Assembly (NCBI GenBank): GCA_018466975.1
Contig: CM031562.1
Location: 2,790,001-2,854,000, forward strand
Origin: Sparassis latifolia
Lineage: Eukaryota > Basidiomycota > Agaricomycetes > Polyporales > Sparassidaceae
Reading direction: 5' to 3'
DNA length: 64,000 nt
Part shown: in pieces, positions 58,034 to 64,000 of the stretch
How the letters are laid out: each line of letters begins with the position of its first letter
Position numbering within the stretch: position 1 is the stretch's first letter
Notes under the pieces: model-generated
Seen by the model: the letters and a program-made list of their open reading frames with translations, nothing else
Told to the model about the DNA's origin: nothing
The model's database searches: none
Translations under genes and position numbers: made by a program

Positions 58034-60354
58034 TTCGTGGAATCCGTGTTGAATGATAGTGTGCTGCAGGCAGAGGCGACTTTTTCTCTACCAACTTCTA
58101 AGTGCATTGTGTTTTCTTTATCATCGACTTAAATCAAGCATCTGCACTAATCGTTCACCAGCAGGTACGAGGTACAAGAAGTTGCGCTATGTGTACTTTC
58201 GAGCATCAGCATCTGTCTATCTTGTCGTCATGAGTGTCCTCTGGGTTTTGACAGGGCAAATATCTCTTCTAGCCTCTCGGTTGTAGTTTCCGTGTCGGCA
58301 TTAACTCTGTGGCATCGTCGCGCGGTTTATACTGTCCAGCTGTCATGGGATACTGCTGCAATGTCATGTTTACGATGTTTATGGTGACATGACATCTGCC
58401 TTCGCCTTGAAGGCTTAGGGCCTGTTATCATGAAATGCAGCCAGGCAGATCCATATGCCATAAGTTGTATTTGACCATTAACTATACATTAACCATACTT
58501 TTGAGCCATGTTTGGGCTACCTTTTGAGAATCGAATGTGTAGTTTCATCATACTTGATGTCCCCATCCTGCTGTCGCTTCGTGTTGCCGCTCCGCATGAT
58601 GGGAATTACCGAGCGCAGAGAGGTTTCTCCACCCCTGAAATTCTGCAGCAGCATGCAACAGTAACCCCCGTACCTCTGCATTGGAGAATAATGATTGGTC
58701 AGTAATGCTTTGCGCATGTTTAGCTTGACATCACTGCACGAGCTCAGATCCTCAACTAATAAATATGACTCATGCGACCTAAGTGTTGCCAGCATTTCTG
58801 CAGTCTCTGAGTTAGCCACTGTTCTCTGTAAATTGCCCAAAAGGAAGGAAAATATTAAATGATGAGCTCACACTCATCGCGTAACCATATATTTATATGT
58901 CCCGCATTCACTCACGTGAGGTCAGTGCGTGCTGCCATGCACGCGCTTCGAGTCTCTTTCCTCCCCCACAATTCCGCAGTAGTGTGTAATAGTAACCCCT
59001 TGTACTTGTGAGAATTACCATTGGCTAATGCCGAAATGGAGTAACAGACGATGACTCATTCGATTGGATTCAGCTATATTTTGCGCTTTGCACTGTTGAT
59101 ACGCTACTAATACAACGATACCTGGTAAGCTTTGTATGATTCTTATCCACCGTGAGGAATGAGGAGGAGTATGGTCTCCTGTCAAATATTAGGCCAGGAT
59201 GAATACTACGAAATTCGTCATATTTTGCACGCACATCGTCGTAGTCATCAGTGAAGTGGAATGTAAAGTGGTCGTTTCCTCTGTCGACGCATTCGATATT
59301 CATGTTTACGGTTATCGTGTCGAAGACATGGACTTTGGCATTTGTCGCCATTAATCAGTGTATCCGAATGTGCAATTTTTCATCCGACACTGCAACCGAC
59401 ACGAGCAATGACGCTGACAAAACACCAGCATGTAAGATTATTCTCCTCATTCAAAATTCACACTCAGTCTAACAGAATTGGATGCTCAATATGGCATTCA
59501 TACATGGAACATGTGTGAATCTTGTGAGCAACTACATGGTATCCCCTTACCCGCCTTTGATCTACGCAATGCTAAGGCTCTCCATCCGAATGAATGCGAA
59601 TCAGCATTGAAAGGAGCACTCGCAAAGGTGTCAATGAACATAACGAGACAGCGTACGTGGGACAAAGACTTCAAAGGACATAATTGCGACGCAGATGCCT
59701 TCTACACTGATATCTCCCAAATTACTGTTCTTCTTTCACCCAGCTATGAAGACGTCATCACTTCCTCTGCAAAACAACGAGGAATGAACTTACCTAACAT
59801 CATAGCTACGAAAAAGAAGATTAAAAAGTAACATTATCAAATACATTTCCTGCACTCATACTCATACTTTCTACTATACGCGTACAATACATAATTCTCG
59901 ATTTTCACACTCTTATTTCCTACTTTACGCTTTGTATCTACTTCTATATCGAAAACCACACTAAAAATATATATAATACAAAAATTCGGCGAAATTTCGC
60001 CCCAAAAAATTGACCTACCTACCTCGCGAGGTTAGTGCATGCTGAAAAGCATGCGCTTCTCGAGTAAATTCAAGGTATGGTAAATCGGTGTCTAACACGT
60101 AGTACGTGACCGTTTCATCCTCACTGTCAATTGGAAAGCCTACAGTGAGACCCAATACCTGAAATAGGTGACTATTAGAACAAATGATAAGTGCATCATA
60201 ACTCATCGCCATTACTGTCTATTCTTAATAGAGGGACGCTGCAGTCACGATATCGATATACGCATACATCCGAAACTCCATGAATGGCAGCTCCTGCAAA
60301 GACAGACTTACAGTCGAGAAAGTGGATACGTCTCGCTTCTGAATCAGAGGAAAG
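58034..60354. other. Gene-poor region with diverged duplications
   Basis: 58622-58700 and 58955-59036 share CAGTAACCCC-like and TTTC(T/C)CC-ACCCC motifs at moderate identity. 58915-58960 and 60022-60065 share GAGGT(C/T)AGTGC(G/A)TGCTG plus CATGC(A/G)CGCTTC. The palindrome GGCGAAATTTCGCC lies near 59988. A 93-codon minus frame (59351-59070, starting MATNAKVHVFDTITVNMNIE) and a 117-codon plus frame (59478-59831) could be exons of unknown genes, but no splice framework was found. Confidence 0.45.
59070..59351 (-). CDS. Possible exon of unknown gene
   Basis: Reads MATNAKVHVFDTITVNMNIE, then DDYDDVRAKYDEFRSIHPGL and FDRRPYSSSFLTVDKNHTKL. The composition looks like a folded protein and not low-complexity sequence, but there is no recognised family and no neighbour to join to. 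Confidence 0.25.
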   Translation of the reverse strand: MATNAKVHVFDTITVNMNIECVDRGNDHFTFHFTDDYDDVRAKYDEFRSIHPGLIFDRRPYSSSFLTVDKNHTKLTRYRCISSVSTVQSAKYS

Positions 60355-60356
60355 TA

Positions 60357-60570
60357 CATCAGGAAAACCCAACTTTTACTTAAAGGTGTTCTTATGTGAC
60401 TTAAATGCACTTATGGGCCTTAAATAAGGTAAAAAAGGACACAAAGTCCATAAGTCATATTTCCTTAGAGGCTTAAAAGTCGACTTTTGGGAACTTATGG
60501 ACCTTAAATAAGGCAAAAAGGACAAAAAGTTGGTATAAGTCCCATAAGTAAAAGTTGGGTTTTCCTGATG
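60357..60570. mobile_element. MITE, 214 bp, TA target duplication
   Basis: Perfect 26-bp terminal inverted repeats begin CATCAGGAAAACCCAACTTT and end ACTTA (60357-60382 and 60545-60570). The TA dinucleotide flanks both sides (60355-60356, 60571-60572), as in Tc1/mariner-type elements. Inside, a ~40-bp segment with CCTTAAATAAGG is duplicated (about 60410 and 60490). No coding capacity. Confidence 0.85.
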
Positions 60571-60573
60571 TAA

Positions 60574-61745
60574 CACCATGTTGGGGACCTCCAGCCATGG
60601 GGCCAGATCAGAAGTAAGGATGAACCTCAGCGGCACGCAAAACTTTGCTTTGATGATGGTAATGTCATCCTCGTCGCTGGACGTGTCGCGGTTCGCGTAC
60701 ACGCTGGGCTGATTTCTTGCGACTCTCTCGTCATCCGTACCATCCTGAAGCCCCACCAGCATTTACTTCAAACATCGGATCTGCCTACAATCCACCTTAC
60801 AGATTCTGCCAGTGACCTGGAGGCGTTGCTGTGGATGATGTATGACGGCAGAATGTACATTCTTTCTTTTATATGTTTCGAAAATGGTCCTTACATTACC
60901 CAGGTACTTCGGCCTTACCTCCGACCCAGTGGAGTTCAGCGTGATCTCTTCGCTGATACGACTGGGTCACAAATACAAGATCGCCGACATTCGAGACAAC
61001 GCATTGCAGCGTCTCCATTCATGCTTCCTGACTAACTTCGAGGACTGGTGCACATTTAATGCAGATGGGAGCTCTTACATAACGATGCAGGCTAACGATG
61101 CTATCGGCGCAGTCAATCTCGCTCGTTTGACTCGCTCCGACACTATCCTTCCAAGTGCACTGTATGCCTGTTGCTGCCTGAGCACCCGAGTCATTCTACA
61201 TGGGGTACGCCGTGCGGACGGATTCCTGGAGAAATTGTCTTCAGAGGATATCGATCGCTGCGTAGAAGGGCGTCTCAAATTGATGGAAGCAAACACCAGG
61301 GAGCTTGCATGGGTGCTGGATATGAAAGAAGCTAGTCCGAAATGCAAAGACAAGGAAACTTGTGCCCGTAAGTTGCGAAAACTTCCGGGAAAGGCGCTTC
61401 TCGAAGCTCAGGGAAGGATCCATGCACTGGCCAAATGGCGTGATCTCGACCAGTTAGGTGTATGCTCTCGCTGCCTCGAGATAGTCAAGCGCCAAGAACT
61501 CAGAGGACGTCGAAAAGTTTGGCTTAAATTACCGTCGTATATGGGAGTCACCGTGGAGGACTGGCAGGGATGTCCTATAAGAGGTGAGTCGGAGGAAACA
61601 CTCTGATATCGATGATCAATTATATCAATGATGATACCCTGTTGTTCAGATACAGTACGCCGTTGAAGGTGCAGAAAATATCTTTCTCAACTTCGGTGCC
61701 ATAGAGGAATGGGTGAAGTTTCTGCTGACTCCCTGTCCCGACTAA
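60574..61745 (+). CDS. BTB/POZ-domain protein, start not identified
   Basis: Exons 60574(?)-60854, 60904-61583 and 61675-61745 join in phase. The first reads LCFDDGNVILVAGRVAVRVH, AGLISCDSLV, LPTIHLTDSASDLEALLWMM and the join gives YDGRMYFG. This is the usual Agaricomycete BTB core, a dimerisation and cullin-3 adaptor fold. The C-terminal part has RLGHKYKIADIRDNALQRLH and a Cys-bearing stretch (CSRCLEIVKRQEL), ending EEWVKFLLTPCPD. No in-frame ATG exists between the MITE at 60357-60570 and the BTB core. An acidic stretch LASESEES lies just upstream of the MITE in a plausible frame. So the MITE may have split the first exon, or the start lies in an unseen exon. Confidence 0.72.
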
Positions 61746-62495
61746 GGGAGATGAGTATGGACGAGCGAGGTATCTTTGATGTTTTGTTGTTCATCAGTTC
61801 CTCTATTCGTGACGCGTCTTCGACCTGCGATATCCTGACCATTTCCCCGGTATATCCTCAATCCCATATATATTTGTAGATCGTATATGGACGTTCCAAC
61901 TATTGTCGCCTTCTTTTAAGACTATTTTCTTCACTAATTATGAATGAACACTCGCAGAATTTCATCCTGGCTCTTCTCGCACATCCCTCCCCGATGCTGA
62001 ACGCCGCCACTGTTACGAGGGCACTGGCTTGAACATTCAATCCTCTCACTTAAGCCATGCGACGCTAGATGTTCAATACTTGCTGGATATGATACTACTG
62101 GATGGAAGTATTTCAGCTTTCCCTCCGTGTTGCAGTACATAGTGCGGAAGATATGATGATGTACAACTAAGCTCGCATGGCCACACGCGGTGTGACACAT
62201 GTCATGCGTCCACGCGACGACCGTGACTCGACGTCGGACGTCGACATGTTCCCGTCTCTGCATGGCACCTGCCGAGCGGGGCAGCGAAAGTTTGACGGTG
62301 ACACTGGTGACGCCGTCGTCCACTGCCGCCCGTACGCGCGTCCGCTCGAAGACTGCCCAACCTCAACCCCGGTCTGCTGAACGTCGAAGCTGAAGGTGAA
62401 GTGATCCATCTATAAGAGCAACAGCTTGTGTCTTTAAACCCTCATTTCCTTTCCCTCATTTTACGCACATCAGCAGTACTAGTAGTTCTGGAGAC
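61746..62495. other. Intergenic, upstream of AKR gene
   Basis: A TATAAG element at 62411-62416 lies 80 bp before the AKR start codon. A 129-codon minus frame (62323-61934) lacks any motif. Confidence 0.45.
62411..62416 (+). promoter_or_regulatory. TATA-like element of AKR gene
   Basis: TATAAG 80 bp upstream of the ATG at 62496, followed by a pyrimidine-rich stretch (about 62430-62460), a common layout of fungal core promoters. Confidence 0.4.
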
Positions 62496-63688
62496 ATGGC
62501 AGCCATCACGAAGAAGACGATGCCCTACGGTGCGCAAGTGGAACTGGACTATAACGTATATGGCCTACCTGACACGAGCGAAATCCCCTATATATACTCA
62601 GTCCGCCTGGGCAACTCTGGCCTTAAAGTGTCCAAGATAATTCTGGGCACCATGCAGTACGGCAGCACCGGTTGGCAAGAATGGGTGATCGAAGACCAGG
62701 ACAAAGCGATCGAACACATCAAGTTCGCGTACGTGTCGTCCAACGATTCTCTCTCTCCCGCCACGCCCATCGTGTCTGTGGTAGATACGAGAACGGCATT
62801 CAGACGTTCGACACTGCCAATGTATACTCCAATGGCCTGTCCGAGCAGATCCTCGGCAAGGCCATCAAGAAGCTGCGTCTACCCCGCGAGGAGATCGTCG
62901 TGATGACCAAGGCATGTATCCGCCCACATCGCTTCCAATAATCTAGCTAAATTAAACTATGTTGTGGGTACCAGCTGTACTTCTCTGTAGTTCCCCAGCA
63001 CGACGGCAATCTTGCTAGAACGAGCCAGAGCCCCCAGGAAATGGTGATCATCAACCAGCGCGGGCTCAGTCGCAAAGTACTGTATATCCATCTCCACCTT
63101 CCCCTTTTTAGTGGATGTTTGGCATTGGGACTTACGGGTGTGCCGTTAACGTTCCCCGCAGAACATCTTCGATGCGGTGAAGAAGAGCCTCGAGCGGCTG
63201 CAGCTCGACTACGTGGATCTCCTTCAATGTGCGTTCCTCAACTCAAGTCTTCTCTGTCCTGTGCGAAATTGTTTGATTTCCCGCTAGGTCATCGGTTCGA
63301 CTACGAAACGCCAATCGAAGAGACAGTGGGCACTCCGTTCTGACGCTCAGTCGAATAAACTGACAGCATTGGCAGATGCATGCGCTGCACGACGTTGTCA
63401 AGGCCGGTCACGCGCGCTACATTGGCATGAGCTCGTGCCACGCTTACCAGTGTGCGTCACAAGCATCCTGTTTTCTGCTGCGCGACTGATACAATTCACA
63501 ACAATCTACGGCGGTAGTCCACGCGATGCAAAGTCCGTCCACCAAGCCTCTCTACCGTACCCGATTTAACGAACATAAATTACGCAGATTACGCGATCTC
63601 GAACAACCTGACACCCTTCGTTGCGATGCAGAACCACCATAGCCTCATATACCGCGAAGAGGAGCGCGAGATGTTCCCCACGCTTAAG
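62496..63688 (+). CDS. Aldo-keto reductase (3' end outside window)
   Basis: Eight exons read: 62496-62728, 62785-62911, 62975-63076, 63162-63228, 63288-63325, 63376-63451, 63518-63532 and 63588-63688. All phases agree. Motifs: RLGNSGLKVSKIILGTMQYG, FDTANVYSNGLSE with catalytic Asp and Tyr, VVMTK with catalytic Lys, LERLQLDYVDLLQCHRFDY with the His, ARYIGMSSCHAYQ, FHAMQN, and LTPFVAMQNHHSLIYREEER. The product is an NADPH-dependent cytosolic oxidoreductase of the voltage-gated K+ channel beta/AKR type, substrate unknown. Intron 62912-62974 has a GC donor (AAG|GCATGT). Exon 7 is only 15 nt and supplies FHAMQ. The next donor at 63689 also reads GC. The last third of the protein lies beyond the window. 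Confidence 0.88.
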
Positions 63689-64000
63689 GCGCGCTATCTC
63701 TTATTTTTGATCTTTTCCATCGTCTGGTCTTCTCGTCCCTACCGAAATCCCCACATCGTCCTCCCGCCGACACTATCGTATTGTACCCATCTCCGCAATA
63801 CCCATCTCGCTTCGTACCCGTCTACCCCATTATCAGCCCTCTCTTACGTATCACGTCCGTGCTCATCCTCTCTGCATCAATCTCACTCACTTATATTTCC
63901 CTCTCTGCATGTCCCCCTACCATTTCGTCCCGTGCCCATCTCTCCCCTTCTCTAACTCTTTCTCTTCAACCATGCCGCACGCTGACCACGCTCTCGTCGC
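63689..64000. other. Probable intron or non-coding end of window
   Basis: Pyrimidine-rich sequence after the AKR exon. The next coding exon would be expected just beyond the right edge. At over 310 nt this would be long for an intron in this window. Confidence 0.4.

Overview
The window looks like a piece of a filamentous basidiomycete (Agaricomycetes-type) genome. The genes are eukaryotic, with many introns of about 45-75 nt and short exons. The families seen are typical of mushroom-forming fungi: FunK1-type fungal kinases, a Tnp2-type transposase, a KDZ transposon with CxC2 cysteine cluster, F-box and BTB proteins. No bacterial operon structure, tRNA, rRNA or CRISPR was seen. All gene models come from reading frames and splice signals by eye.

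Layout. 1-6.9 kb holds two FunK1 kinase-like genes (the first cut by the left edge, the second complete on the minus strand) with an F-box remnant between them. 6.9-12.2 kb is gene-poor: a 10-bp periodic array, a broken SUN-domain gene, and the first copy of a dispersed repeat family (copies near 10.6, 24.4, 26.3 and 35.2 kb). 12.3-16.6 kb is a nearly intact Tnp2 transposase gene with one nonsense codon. An intact SUN-domain gene (minus) follows. It faces a six-exon gene for a single-pass membrane protein and a nucleoplasmin-like FKBP (20.9-22.8 kb) whose isomerase pocket has lost most key residues. 29.2-32.7 kb is a PHD-finger gene. 33-44 kb is repeat-rich and mostly decayed: a truncated third FunK1 copy, a LINE RNase H fragment, satellite-like tracts and a frameshifted SDR gene.

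The main result is a 13,385-bp DNA transposon at 44641-58025. It has 102-bp terminal inverted repeats, an 8-bp ACGACGCC direct repeat on both sides, and subterminal GATAATC arrays. It carries a KDZ transposase on the minus strand and three plus-strand cargo genes, one of which contains a tandemly duplicated exon-intron unit. The transposase and two of the cargo genes are broken, partly by TGA codons where CGA is expected.

The right end (58-64 kb) has a 214-bp MITE abutting the 5' end of a BTB-domain gene, and an aldo-keto reductase gene with a 15-nt exon that runs off the right edge.

Recurring themes are decay of transposon genes by apparent C-to-T change at CpG, several introns best explained by GC-AG splicing, and paralogue pairs with one intact and one broken member.
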